64,000 bases of DNA from contig OU452239.1 of the NCBI GenBank assembly GCA_911728455.2, forward strand, positions 4,996,384 through 5,060,383, in the 5' to 3' direction. Position 1 is the stretch's first letter. Each line of letters opens with the position of its first letter. Below are positions 23,282-36,812 of the stretch, piece after piece. The stretch is from Marthasterias glacialis (lineage: Eukaryota; Echinodermata; Asteroidea; Forcipulatida; Asteriidae). The notes beneath the pieces are model-generated. The model saw only the letters and a program-made list of their open reading frames with translations. It searched no databases and was not told where the DNA came from. A program made the position numbers and the translations under genes.

Positions 23282-24585
23282 TTGGTAATTCAAAGTTAGA
23301 CTTTCTACAGTACAAGGATTTAACAAAAATTTCCACAGGACATGGACACACAGGACATGAGATAGACCTACTTCATGGAGAATGTGAAGGGAAGTCCTAC
23401 TGCAGGTGATCAAATATAGTTCAAGGATGGAACAAGTCTATGTGATATTCCTATACCTCTCCCCTTGGAGATCGGTTGGCTCAGCTGGCTCGGTTGACTT
23501 CATGAAATAGTGGGCTGGGAGTCGTTGGCAGGTTTTTCTTGCCCACAACATTCGTATTTTATCAAAATCTTTGGACGCCACCTCTCATGGTACAAATTAT
23601 GCTTCGGGTGTGTAGAGTTGACAGTAGTCAAAATTGGGTTAATTGTTTCCTCTTGGCAGGTTTTGCTCTCCGACTGACACTCTTCAATTGTTTGTTTGCC
23701 TTGTACCTTTGCCTTTGCCTTTTCAGTTATTTTTGAGCGTTGAGACTCCTTTTTCCTTAGGCTCGTCGTTAATATCACTGCGAGTTTCTTTGGGAAAAAA
23801 GTAACGTTAAATCTACGTCTTTGTAGATGAACGAAGATAACATTTATCTTCAGGTTATTTCTTAAACCATTTACATTGCTATCGATAAATATCAATTGAC
23901 AAGGACATCATAAGGAACAGGAGGGTAAATCAAGGCCTGATAATAAAAATAAACGGGGAAGAGTATACCTATCAAATCTCATAATAAGCCGGCCTGGTTG
24001 TCTAATCTTCATGTAGATCCAACACTCTATAAGCTGCTCATCATACGAAAGAAGACAACCTGGCGAGTTCAGTGCTATGAAACCTGTTGATCTTCCTCTC
24101 CCTTTTCCCTTCCGACTCAGTTGGCTGGACCTTGATGCAGTTGTCTGGGAGACTTCGGTAGATTTTCTTGCCCATGGGGGAAGAGACGTTTTTCAAGTTA
24201 CACCTCATTCATAGAACAATGTCTCCTCGGAGTCAGTGTCTTCAGATTTTTGGTTAGAATGTTTTGGTCGTCTCTTCCGTCTTTTGTTGCCTCCTTGGTT
24301 TCTGCTTTTGAATCCTCTACGTCTTGGCTGTCTTCGTCATAGGTTTCCATCCGAAAGTTTGTCTCTATCCAGTTTGGACGGTCCTGTATGTAGATATTTC
24401 TTTATTTTTTTGTAAATATTGCCTTCTTCATTCTGATTTTTATTCACCCTCAGGTACGTATATGATGAGGGTGTCGCTGTTTGTTGGTCTTTGTGTTATG
24501 TTATCATCAGCTAATTCTTTTGGGTCATGCAATGCTGCCCAGTGGTTGAATTGTAGCTTCTGCATTCAAACATCTAAACCTTGCC
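23282..24585. other. spacer with weak duplicated segments
   Basis: Segments near 23469-23560 and 24090-24180 resemble each other (GGCTGGGAG/TCTGGGAG followed by TTTTCTTGCCCA), suggesting an old repeat. A short minus-strand frame ending near 24213 encodes a basic then acidic tail (NKRRKRRPKH ... SEDTDSEE) after a possible CAG acceptor, but I cannot assign it to a family. Nothing else is recognised. Confidence 0.3.
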
Positions 24586-25012
24586 GGCCATCGGAACCAA
24601 AGGTTCAGCTAGCCCGATAGCTGGAGATGCTACCCGAGAGAGCCAATGCCTCAAGCCATCTGAATATAATATGATAAACTAGCGGCTGGAGATGTCAGCT
24701 GAAAGATAAAATTCCTCTAAGCATCGGAAACCACAGCTTAAGATGACCCAATGGCGGCAGATGCTAGCTGAGAGAGATAATACCGATCATTGGAACCAAA
24801 GGATCAGCTAGACCATGGCTGGAGATATTGGCTGAGACAAATAACACCTCCAGTCATCAAAACGACAGGGTTAATATTTTCAGCCATCGGAATCACAGGA
24901 TCAGCAAGGCTGTTGGCTGGAGGTGCTAGCTGAGAGATATACCTCCTCCAAGCATTGTAACCAAAGGATCAGCTAGCTCAATGGCTGGAGATGCTAACTT
25001 TGGAGAGCTAAC
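24586..25012. repeat. degenerate ~70-bp tandem repeat
   Basis: About six imperfect copies of a unit containing GGATCAGCTAG, then ATGGCTGGAGATGCTAGC and TGAGAGA. Copies differ by substitutions and indels, indicating an old array. Confidence 0.65.
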
Positions 25013-25020
25013 ACGCAGTG

Positions 25021-25490
25021 TTAGAGGTCTAAAAGCCGGCCTCGGCCTTGAGGCCGATTTTGGACGACTTTGGTCTCGGCCTCAGCCTCGCTATATAATG
25101 ACTCGGTCTTTGGCCATGGCCTAGGCACCTTCTAGACTCAAAGAATAAGCCGAGGCCGCCAGTTTGAACTTAAATTTCCCACCATTTACTTTTCCACAGA
25201 AATATCGTGATCAAGTACAACTACTGATGCCGACCTAAGGTTTCGCAGACCGAAATTGGGCATGCTTTACGAGCATGAAAGACGCAACTCACATACACAA
25301 CTTGACCCTAAAGAATACAGATTTGAAATAGACTGGTTCCTAAACCTTTCAGTTCAATTTGATTCTCATCGTCACCTGGAAAAAAGCATTACCAAAAGTG
25401 ATGATCTTCAAGGAGTCAGACGACTCGACGATTGACCAACTCAACTCGTCGGTTGAGATAACTCAACGGCCAAGTTCTAGCTTAAAGACA
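25021..25490 (+). repeat. dispersed repeat, copy 1 (related to 55204-55420)
   Basis: It starts in a GGCCTCGGCC-rich palindromic patch and runs into ATAGACTGGTTCCTAAACC and AAAGCATTACCAAAAGT. The same order of words occurs at 55.20-55.42 kb in the same orientation. It lies directly upstream of the GIY-YIG fragment and may belong to the same retroelement. Confidence 0.5.
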
Positions 25491-25560
25491 ACTGTACTGT
25501 TGACGGAGAAACGGTATCTCTGTCTTTGCCGTCGACTTGTCTGGTCTGTCTCGAGCTGTC

Positions 25561-25746
25561 GAGTTGTCCAATCAGTGTATTAATGCAGTCAAGCAGTGCG
25601 GCGTCCACTACATTGGCGAGACGATGCGTCGATTGACTGACCGTTTCACTGAGCACCTCAGAAGTGTACCACTTAACCTCCCGGGACATCCTAGTGTGTC
25701 ACACAGTGTATTTTTATTTGGTATTAGATACCATCAATTTGTTTGA
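25561..25746 (+). pseudogene. Penelope-like GIY-YIG endonuclease fragment
   Basis: The frame reads KQCGVHYIGETMRRLTDRF then TEHLRS, the core of the GIY-YIG nuclease found at the C-terminus of Penelope-like retroelements (C..C...YIGET.R.L..R..EH). Only this domain remains, and the reverse transcriptase is absent upstream, so it is a dead fragment. Confidence 0.7.
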
Positions 25747-26967
25747 ATCTGTAAAGATGATCTTTTTGATAAAGAAAGAAAAAAATAAAATTTGATGCTT
25801 TTGTATTTGCCAAAAACCTATTTTAATCAAAGTGACTCAGGCATGATCTTTATTATTCTCTAAATGCAAAAGAGTGGAAAAAAACAACAAAAAACAACCA
25901 AGAACAAACAAACAAAACATCTGTAATGAAAACAGCAGTCTACCTCATGGCTCCTTAAAGAAATGTAAAGTCTCACTCTATTGGAGTAAGTTTTGAAATG
26001 GTTTTGATAAATCATAAAGTCACTCTAAAAGATGCGTACTTCACTTTAAAGAGTAAAACTATCATATTAAATAATTATTTGGTGGATAACTTGTTTTCAT
26101 TTTATATTAATAATCTTTTATTTTTAGAGAATATATATGTAATTTAACATGACTTTTTAATAGTGTTTAATTTGGTGTTTACAAGGTAAAAATGATGAGA
26201 AACATAAACTGTGGCATCACTACAGGATGTTTTTCAGTTTAAGAGTACTAACAATAACTTAATACAACAGGTCTGCATAATTTTATCACAGTTAATGCAT
26301 TCAATTTTCATAATGAACACAAAGACTGCTCAAGGAGTTCTGGACTCGGCAGCCTACCAGTCACTTGTTTGTTTGTTTGTTTGATTCATTGTGGGTAATC
26401 ATTTAAAAAAAACTTCACTCACTGTTTCATACAAACAAACAAATTTAAGCATGTTAGCTGCAGATGTCAATGTAATAAGGCTTCGGAACATCAGTCAAAT
26501 TAGACTCGTGCCACCAAAGATAAAATATACGCTAGAGTGGAGACAAACAAACAAACTTTGAAAAAATTTAAAATTTGACAAATGATGGTGAAAACATAAC
26601 AAATATTGATCCATCTATGCAAGATCTATGTGCAAAAATCACATACAGTTTGTCACAAACTGAAGATCAGAAGAAAAAAAATAAGAAAAAATTAAAAATG
26701 TAAAGTTTAATTAAAAAAAGGGAGGTGTGAATAAGAACGTCTAAAATAAAATGTGCAGAGGGGTTTGGAAGGTTTTAGGAATGCCTGAACACTTAATCAC
26801 ACATATCGGCCTTTTGCATCCATTTCACTATATATTATATAATTCCTATTAGTGTTGTTATATTAGAAATATATTAGAAATACAAAATGTAGTGTCTTTC
26901 AGGCAGTAAGAATTTAACATGCAGGTCAACATATGGCAAATTTATGAATCAAATTATAATAATTAAA
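25747..26967. other. AT-rich 3' flank of PIPOX gene
   Basis: Very AT-rich with GTTT/CAAA microsatellite patches (for example 26370-26384). On the minus strand it is downstream of the PIPOX stop, so it probably contains the 3' UTR. A minus-strand AATAAA occurs near 25848; nothing closer is certain. Confidence 0.4.
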
Positions 26968-27145
26968 TCATAGTTTAGATGTTTTGTTTTGTTTCATCTC
27001 ATTTTCAAACTTGCTGATATTAACTTCTGGCAATAAGGTCGGGTCAGTGAGAGCTGGTCGATCAAGGGTAAATAGTTTGATGTCAAAGGCTGTTTGGCCA
27101 TCAGTCACCAAGTCAGTCAGGATTTTTCCAAAGACACTCGCAAAT
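26968..27145 (-). CDS. pipox: PIPOX terminal exon 8 with SKL peroxisome signal
   Basis: TTATTCAG acceptor. It encodes FASVFGKILTDLV and a tail ending KQNKTSKL-stop. The tripeptide SKL is the canonical type 1 peroxisomal targeting signal, agreeing with the enzyme family. Stop TGA at 26968-26970. Confidence 0.94.
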
Positions 27146-30100
27146 CTGAATAAAAATTATAACAAATAGCAAATATAATTTGTGAAGAATTAATAGTAAT
27201 GCAGGCCAAAAATACTGTGTACATCAAATTGATTTCAACAAAAACTTTATTTTTCCATTACATCCCTGAACACCCCAAGACCGTAACAACCCTACCCCCC
27301 CCCCCCACCACCACCACCAAGACCTCCCCCAAACAAGAAAACTAATGGAACGATTTGTATAAACCAGAATAACTGAACAAAAGTACACATTTGAGAAAGC
27401 AAAGGATAATAAAACAAGAATAAGTTAATTGAGTTATATCACAGTCCAGGTCTTGTAATAAGAGATGAGAAATGAAGTGGAAAAATGGTAGATTTGACGA
27501 TTGATATCACTGATGTTGTATGCTCACTGTACTAGAGTGCTGCTTGACATGGTTGAGTTCTTGTACGTCTTTGATGTCACTGATGTTGAATGCTCACTGT
27601 ACTAGTGTGCTGCTTGACATGGTTGAGTTCTTGTAGGTGTTTGATGTCACTGATGTTGTTTGCTCACTGTACTAGTGTGCTGCATGACATGGTTGAGTTC
27701 TTGTAGGTCTTTGATGTCACTGATGTTGAATGCTCACTGTACTAGTGTGCTGCTTGACATGGTTGAGTTCTTGTAGGTGTTTGATGTCACTGATGTTGAA
27801 TGCTCACTGTACTAGTGTGCTGCTTGACATGGTTGAGTTCTTGTAGGTCTTTGATGTCACTGATGTTGAATGCTCACTGTACTAGTGTGCTGCTTGACAT
27901 GGTTGAGTTTTTGTAGGTCTTTGATGTCACTGATGTTGTTGCTCACTGTACTAGTGTGCTGCTTGACATGGTTGAGTTCTTGTAGGTGTTTGATGTCACT
28001 GATGTTGAATGCTCACTGTACTAGTGTGCTGCATGACATGGTTGAGTTCTTGTAGGTGTTTGATGTCACTGATGTTGTATGCTCACTGTACTAGTGTGCT
28101 GCTTGACATGGTTGAGTTCTTGTACGTCTTTGATGTCACTGATGTTGTATGCTCACTGTACTACTGTGCTGCTTGACATGGTTGAGTTCTTGTACGTCTT
28201 TGATGTCACTGATGTTGAATGCTCACTGTACTAGTGTGCTGCTTGACATGGTTGAGTTCTTGTAGGTGTTTGATGTCACTGATGTTGTATGCTCACTGTA
28301 CTACTGTACTAGTGTGCTGCATGACATGGTTGAGTTCTTGTAGGTCTTTGATGTCACTGATGTTGAATGCTCACTGTACTAGTGTGCTGCATGACATGGT
28401 TGAGTTCTTGTAGGTGTTTGATGTCACTGATGTTGTATGCTCACTGTACTAGTGTGCTGCATGACATAGTTGAGTCTTGCAGGTGTTTGATGTCACTGAT
28501 GTTGAATGCTCACTGTACTAGTGTGCTGCATGACATGGTTGAGTTCTTGTAGGTGTTTGATGTCACTGATGTTGAATGCTCACTGTACTAGTGTGCTGCT
28601 TGACATGGTTGAGTTCTTGTACGTCTTTGATGTCACTGATGTTGAATGCTCACTGTACTAGTGTGCTGCTTGACATGGTTGAGTTCTTGTAGGTGTTTAA
28701 TGTCACTGATGTTGTTTGCTCACTGTACTAGTGTGCTGCTTGACATGGTTGAGTTCTTGTACGTCTTTGATGTCACTGATGTTGAATGCTCACTGTACTA
28801 GTGTGCTGCTTGACATGGTTGAGTTCTTGTAGGTGTTTGATGTCACTGATGTTGTATGCTCACTGTACTACTGTACTAGTGTGCTGCATGACATGGTTGA
28901 GTTCTTGTAGGTCTTTGATGTCACTGATGTTGAATGCTCACTGTACTAGTGTGCTGCATGACATGGTTGAGTTCTTGTAGGTGTTTGATGTCACTGATGT
29001 TGTATGCTCACTGTACTAGTGTGCTGCATGACATAGTTGAGTCTTGCAGGTGTTTGATGTCACTGATGTTGAATGCTCACTGTACTAGTGTGCTGCATGA
29101 CATGGTTGAGTTCTTGTAGGTGTTTGATGTCACTGATGTTGAATGCTCACTGTACTAGTGTGCTGCTTGACATGGTTGAGTTCTTGTACGTCTTTGATGT
29201 CACTGATGTTGAATGCTCACTGTACTAGTGTGCTGCTTGACATGGTTGAGTTCTTGTAGGTGTTTAATGTCACTGATGTTGTTTGCTCACTGTACTAGTG
29301 TGCTGCTTGACATGGTTGAGTTCTTGTACGTCTTTGATGTCACTGATGTTGAATGCTCACTGTACTAGTGTGCTGCTTGACATGGTTGAGTTCTTGTAGG
29401 TGTTTAATGTCACTGATGTTGTTTGCTCACTGTACTAGTGTGCTGCATGACATGGTTGAGTCTTGTAGGTGTTTGATGTCACTGATGTTGTATGTTCACT
29501 GTACTAGTGTGCTGCATGACATGGTTGGGTTCTTGCAGGTGTTTGATGTCATTGATGTTGTATGTTCACTGTACTAGTGTGCTGCATGACATGGTTGAGT
29601 TCTTGTAGGTGTTTGATGTCACTGATGTTGAATGCTCCCTGTACTAGCGTGCTGCTTGACATGGTTGAGTTCTTGTAGGTCTTTGATGTCACTGATGTTG
29701 TATGCTCACTGTACTAGTGTGCTGCATGACATGGTTGAGTTCTTGTAGGTCTTAGATGTCACTGAAGTTGTATGCTCACTGTACTAGTGTGCTGCATGAC
29801 ATGGTTGAGTCTTGCAGGTGTTTGATGTCACTGATATTGAATGCTCACTGTACTAGTGTGCTGCTTGACATGGTTGAGTTCTTGTAGGTGTTTGATGTCA
29901 CTGATGTTGAATGCTCACTGTACTAGTGTGATGCAATACATGGTTGAGTCTTGCAGGTGTTTGATGTCACTGATGTTGAATGCTCACTGTACTAGTGTGC
30001 TGCTTGACATGGTTGAGTTCTTGTAGGTGTTTGATGTCACTGATGTTGTATGCTCACTGTACTAGTGTGCTGCTTGACATGGTTGGGTTCTTGTAGGTCT

Positions 30101-33100
30101 TTGATGTCACTGATGTTGTAATGTCCCATCTTGCAAAGCCTCTAATCAAGCATTTAGTATATTTTCTATTGTTTTTTATAATTATGATGTTTTAATCATG
30201 GGTAAGAATTTCCTACAGGTACATGGCACCGAGTGTGCACAGAGATTGCACCATCAATGGCCTGCCTATTCATGATCCAACTTAAACAGCTGGCATCAGC
30301 CCCGAGTCGTACCAGGGTCTGATGGCGCAACACTGATGACATCTTTTTCATCATTCATTAACCACATTAATTCCTTCCAAAGGACCTTCAAATTCACGAC
30401 CAAATACTCAATTAAAGATACGGTTTAACCACAGATCTCATTGTTAAACTCACAGATAAACATCAATACCTCCACTCCAACGGCTGTCACTCTAACACTG
30501 CAAAACCAGCCTAGCCTTCAGTCAGGCCCTAAGACTATGACAGATTTGTTCTAAAGATTCTGATTTTATCCGCCACTCACAGGAACTTAAGACACACAAT
30601 GTTTCCCGCAGTCATAGCTCTCCAGCAGTCCATCAAGCGATCCAAAAAGTCAATTAGGCTTGTTTTACAGAGTCAGTCCATGCAAGAGGACCTAACAACA
30701 GCATTCTTCACACATCAAGACCGACTTAAATGTGCTGTACAGGAAGAACCCATAGTTGCCTACAGATGCCCATCCAGTTTTGGGGATCTCGTTGTTCGGG
30801 CACCACCATTAGCGATACTATTAATCCCACGATGCCACAGGGAACTTTCAGGTGCTCCAACACTTCCAAATGCATCGTCCGTATACAACACTTCTGTTAC
30901 TCCAGTATACTTGTATGTGTGTGTGGCGTTGTCATTTAGCCTTTGAGAAAGGTTCTGCTAGTCTCAAAATGTGAGGCCATTAACAATTTTTTGCATTTAG
31001 TTTTAGATCAGTTAACGCCGGAAGAAGTATACATAAACAAAACTTTTACAGACACACAAACAGAAGTCAGATAAACCTTTTTTTTATACAAGATGTCATG
31101 GGATACATCGGACAGATGTGTAAACAAGCTCAGAAATTCCATCGTGTAGCACAAACAGTGCATGCACTCACTGTGTTATGCTTTGTTTGCCATGTAAAAT
31201 AGAGGGAGAAAGGGTACTAGAATTCATGCTCAGAATTCTCCCTTATTCCAGTGATTATTGTGCAATCCATTATTCCAGACCTTCCTTTTGTTGGACAAAC
31301 CATAATTACCAGAGATCCTTAGGCTGCCCCCACTGTATTCGGTCAGAGATTTCAGCATGCATTGGCTGATTTTCGGCCATGGCTTACGGCCAAGGTTTGG
31401 CCGATTCATGGTGAACAAAAGCCACATTTTCTAAACGGAGAAAAAATAATTCCCGGCACATTTGATAAGAACGTTTGTTGTCATAGTTTCATTGTGACGA
31501 TATTCCCCCAAAAAATAGTCCAGTAATTCTGAAAATTAACTCCACCTGAGCACTGACAAGTCTAAGAAGTCTTGGTGGTAAGTGGTTAAGTTGACCAATG
31601 ATGAGTAGTCAAGAATCATTGACTATAATAAAGTAAAAAAATAGCAGTGATGCTATTGAAACCCCTCAGCCCTTATACATTGTAGGTAACCAAAAATATC
31701 CACAAATATCCCCAAAACATCCATATGTTCCTAAACTTGAGCACTGTGACCTAGAAATTTGACCTTATCACTCCGAAACAATCCAAACTTTTCTTACCCT
31801 AAGGGCAACCCAAAACCCAAGTTACAAGTCCAAATGTTACTTCCAACTGGATTTACTGTCTAGAAACCATTTACCTATAACTCACCACCATGACCTTGAC
31901 CTTGGACACTTTCATCCTAAAACAATCCCAACTTTCCTTTCCCCAAGGCCAAGTCCAAATGTCACTTCTACTTGGAGTTATGTCCGGAAACCATTTACCT
32001 ATAACTCACCACAATGACCTTTACCTTTGACCTTTTCACCCCCACAGAATCCAAACTTTCCTTTTCCCATGGGCAACCCCCACCCCTACAAAGTTAAAAG
32101 TCCAAATGTGACTTCTAACTGAAGTTCCGGTTCAAAAACAAAAGTGCCCGGATGAATGACATTACACCTTCAGCCTATGGGTCCGAGGGGTAACAGAAGG
32201 TGAAGAGAATAAAGTGCCCCCATGATGGAGACTTACATCATCATAACACTATTTATCTTAGACTGTTGACCACTTTTGTGCATTATTTTCAATAAAAAAT
32301 CAGTCCTCTTTAGATATATTTTCAACAGTGACACAAAAGAAATGGTGCAACTTCTCTGGTAGCAACCAGACCACAGTAAATCTACATATGATATACTTAC
32401 TTAAATGCATGTCCTGCACCACAACATACAATGACTTCGGGGAATCCAGTGCGATGGCATGTGTCAATGATAAAATGACGATCAGGAGTCATGGTATACA
32501 GGCATGTTTTTGTCTTGATAATAGGACCCAATGACTGAAATCAACAAAAAATGACGTTAAATATAAACATTTTAATCTATAATAATTTGTGCACAACTAA
32601 CTTGAGGATCAGACAAGTACAAATGACTGAGGAAGTTCAATGACTCTAACTACAACCTAAATACTGGAGAAATGTGATTCTCTTGTAATATTTTTTCCTT
32701 TATAGTGGCTAAACTGCCTCTGCTGGTGAGTAGTTTAGAACACTAAAAATAACTAACAAATAAATATCAAAATTCGTTTCAGATAAATAATGCCACCCAC
32801 TAGCCTGGATTTTAACTATGGAAATCAATCCTATTGTCTTTATTCAAAAGCAATGATTATGTTTATTGTTGGGATTTTATGTGATTCAACTCTCCTTTGT
32901 TTTAATTATTAATTAAAAGCTTTTAAAAGTGTCATCATGCTGCTTTTAAAAGGTAGAATTTAATACATTGTATATAGCAGGTCTTTAACACTAATTGGCC
33001 AAATCTGTGTATGTGGTGTTTTATGATAGATAAATGATAGCGCTCATTCAGTGACACTTTATGACTGTTGACTTGAGAACCATATATGCATACAAAATTA

Positions 33101-36100
33101 TGTAATTTTTTACATGTTTTATGGGTGGGGTTCATGTCTGTTTATTGCATTCGCAATTTAGTCATTTTGACTGAGGTGTGTGTGGGGCGAATATATGTTG
33201 TGACCGGAGGAGCCATTTTGACGATTGCGTCAGTAAGATAAAATATATAGAGGGTGAGACCGCGAGGATGTTTTTTAAGATCCTTTTTTTTTTTTTTTTC
33301 TTCTTTAAAAATAATTACTGCCTGTTTTCACATCCAAACCATCTTCCCTTGGTAATCACTACAAGCTAACTGTTCCTTTCCTCCTTACACAGTGCAGCCA
33401 TCATATGAATCCGGATATAACGCACTGTGAAGCAAGTATAGTAAATTGTCTTGCTAAATGACACAAGTGTCACAACTGGGACTCAAACCCACACTCCAGT
33501 GATTTAGCCATCAGAACATGAGTTTGATGCACTAAACAGTTCAGCCACGACACTGTTCCTTTATATCAATCAATTTGTACACTGATATGCATTCCCTAGG
33601 ATGCTTACTTTTGGTATATGGGTTTGAAGCATTCTTATACACTTGTCAAGGTTCTTCTGGTTTGGTGTATATTTCCGGGTGTCAGGGTTGACTGGGTCTC
33701 CTGCAGCATCTATTGCAGCTTTGCTTCCAGAATTTCCATGAATTGGTAGGCCATAAAACACTGGACCTTCAGGTGAATAATAACTCCAGCATGGAAATCT
33801 AAGTCAAGTTAAAAAGTAAACTGGAATTAATATACCCCAAAACAATAAAAAGTATGATCTCACCACATTTTGCTTTCTTTGTAGCAACAGGCATACTATT
33901 TGACCACTTCCGTTGATGTAAATTCCTCAAAAATCTATTTAAAAAACATCTTCGCTTCACTTTTGTGCATGAAACCAATGGGGAAGTTGCTAAAACAAAC
34001 CAAATGCTTTTAAAATGAAGTGATGAAGGCATACAGGCTTAAGACTACAATACTAATTTTCATATCGTGAAACCTACAATTCATCTAGTTGGACCTGTGC
34101 GTAGCGCAGGTTTGCCCACTAGTACATGTAATATTTCGGATAACTGATGGCCATCTGCAATGCCTCTTGAAAGCATGGCAGTTTTGGGGGTAAATATTTC
34201 AAAAGAGGGTATCAACCATCTACAGAGATACCCTGGAACTGGCAAAAACAACATCTTTTGAATGTGGCTCTGAAAACTTGCTTTTTTGTTTGTTCTCAAC
34301 GTTTCCATTAGCAGAAGACTGATTTTTATTATTATTACTATTATTTCACGATATCACAACATGCAAAAGAAAGATCACATTTTCCTCTGTGCCGGTAACT
34401 CCTCGAGTCGGGCTACGTCCCGTAGCCTTAGATCTCGAGGGTCTTTCGCAGGATCCTAGCTGTTCCCAAAAGTGCCGCCTTCTGCAGCAAATCTACCCTC
34501 ACAGTTGTGCCTATTTGATCTAGATGCTTTTCCAGTGCCTTCGGAATGGTGCCAAGTGCTCCAACCAAAACTTATGAAGTTCCCTGGCCAAGTCCTGATA
34601 CTTCTCGATCTTTTCCATCTCCTTAGAAGCTACCCTTATATCACCCAGCACTGCTATGTCGATGATATGACGCATCTTTTTCGTCTTATCCAAGACTACA
34701 ACATCCGGACCTCTATGTTCTACAACATGATCAGTCTGAATGTTGAAGTCCCAGAGGTTCTTGACCTCGTCGGTCTCTACAACTTTCTCTGGAACATGGT
34801 CGTACCACTTGGCATGTACCTGGACACCATACTTCTTACACAGATCCCAGTGAATCACCTTTTTAGCCAACTTGTCATGTCTGCCTTTGTACTCCGTCTG
34901 AGCCATCTTACTACATTCGCTCACAATATGAAATACAGTCTCTTCTGCCTTGTTGCACATTCTACACAGAGGAGAGACGCTTGCTTTCTCTATCCTCGCC
35001 TTCATTACATTTGTCCTTAGAGACTGGTCTTGCGTCGCAGTAATCAAGCCCTCGGTTTCCTTCTTCAGTTCTCCGCTCTTTAACCAATTCCAGGATTTGC
35101 AACTCGCCACTTCTTCTGTACATCTCAGGAACCGGCCATGGAGTGGCTTGTTCCTCCAATCTTGGTGTCTTTCCTCTTTCCTTTCCCTCTTGTACTCCTT
35201 CGGCCCAGCTTCGTCTGCCTTTGTGTACTTTCGTGCAATTTTCAGCAAGTTCTCCTCAGTGCTCCTGACATGACGATGCAGGCTCCTTCGCTCGATGTTG
35301 ACGCTGTCTGCCACGCTCAGTAACCCCCTTCTGCCCTCTGACCTTGGAAGATAGAGTCTGCTGACATTTGCCCGCGGATGTAGCATGCCATGCATGGTCA
35401 TCAGCTTTCTTGTCTTTCTGTCAGTGACATCTAGATCTTCTTTAGTCCACTCAATAATACCCCCACTGTACCTCATCAAAGACACGGCCCATGTGTTAAT
35501 CGCCTTAATCATGTTTCCCCCGTTCAGTTTGGACTTTAAACATTTCTTCACCCACCTGATGTATTCTGTCCTTAGCCTTACCTTCGATTCCTCGTGAAGG
35601 ACGTGGTCTGATTCTAGTACGCCAAGAACCAATAACTATCCTCTTCACCCAAAGCCCTCATCTGTGCACCATCTGGCAGAGCGATGCCATCGGAATGTAC
35701 CCTCTTTCCCCTCTTCATGGTCATTGAAGCACATTTCTCAAGACCAAACTTCATCCCGATGTCATCACTGAAAATCCTGACAGTCTGCACAAAAGAATCG
35801 ATCTCCGCCTCATTCTTTGCAAATAACTCCAAATCGTCCATAAAAAGGAGATGGTTGATCTTACATCCGTCCCTCTTCATTACATAGCCAGCACTCACCT
35901 TCCTCAGAATCATCGACAGGGGCATCAATGCCAGAACAAAAAGCAGTGGAGACAGAGAGTCACCCTGGAAAATACCTCTTCTTATGCATACCTTGCCCAG
36001 ACTATCGTTGGCGGTCAGATTTGTTCGCCACGTCTTCATGCTCTCACTCAGAAGACGTTTTACTTCATCGGCCACTCCAACCATGTCCAGACAATCCATT

Positions 36101-36781
36101 ATCCATGTGTGTGACACCATGTCGTACGCCTTCTTGTAATCGATCCACGCCATTGCCAAGTTAGTCTTTCTGCTCCTGCAGTCCTTCAGCACAGCCTTAT
36201 CGATGATAAGTTGATCTTTCGTACCTCTGGACCGCTTCTTACAGCGTTTCTGCTCCTCCGGTAACACCTGATGGTCATCTATATGGCGATACAGATCCTC
36301 TGCAATCATACTGGTCAAGAGTTTATACATCACGTGCAAGCACGTGATTGGTCTATAATTACTTGCAATGTTACCTTTCTTGACATCCTTCATTATCAAA
36401 ACCGTTCTTGCTTCAGTCATCCAGGTGGGGACCTTACCCTGTGCTAGACAGTCTTGCAGTTGTAGGGCCATTCGCTCATGTAAGCTACAGAAGTTCTTCA
36501 ACCAGTACCCATGCACATGATCCGGACCGGGGGCTTTCCAGTTTGGCACTTTCCTTACCTGTCTTTTTACCTTGTCCACGTCTATCTGGAATCCTTCTTG
36601 CTGTTGTACGCCTCTCAATTCATCTTTCACACCCGTTAGCCAATCAGCATCCAGGTTGTGCTGGACTGGTTGGTCCAAAATACCACCCCAGAACATTCTT
36701 GCCTCTGCTGGCCTCGGACCCGCTTGCATGCTGTCAGTCTTTCCATCCAACTCCTTAAACAACTGGTGCTGATTGGTGTTA

Positions 36782-36812
<31 letters not shown>

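Noticed and set aside
24213-24345. Minus-strand basic-then-acidic tail (NKRRKRRPKH ... SEDTDSEE)
   Set aside because: It could be a terminal exon, but I found no upstream exon and no family, so it is left unannotated as a gene.
27870-29577. Series of ~60-74-codon plus-strand open frames (MLTVLVCC...)
   Set aside because: They are successive phases of the 70-bp minisatellite. The unit is not a multiple of three, so frames open and close periodically. No independent coding evidence.
27498-30119. CRISPR-like array
   Set aside because: The repeats are contiguous with no unique spacers, and this is animal DNA.
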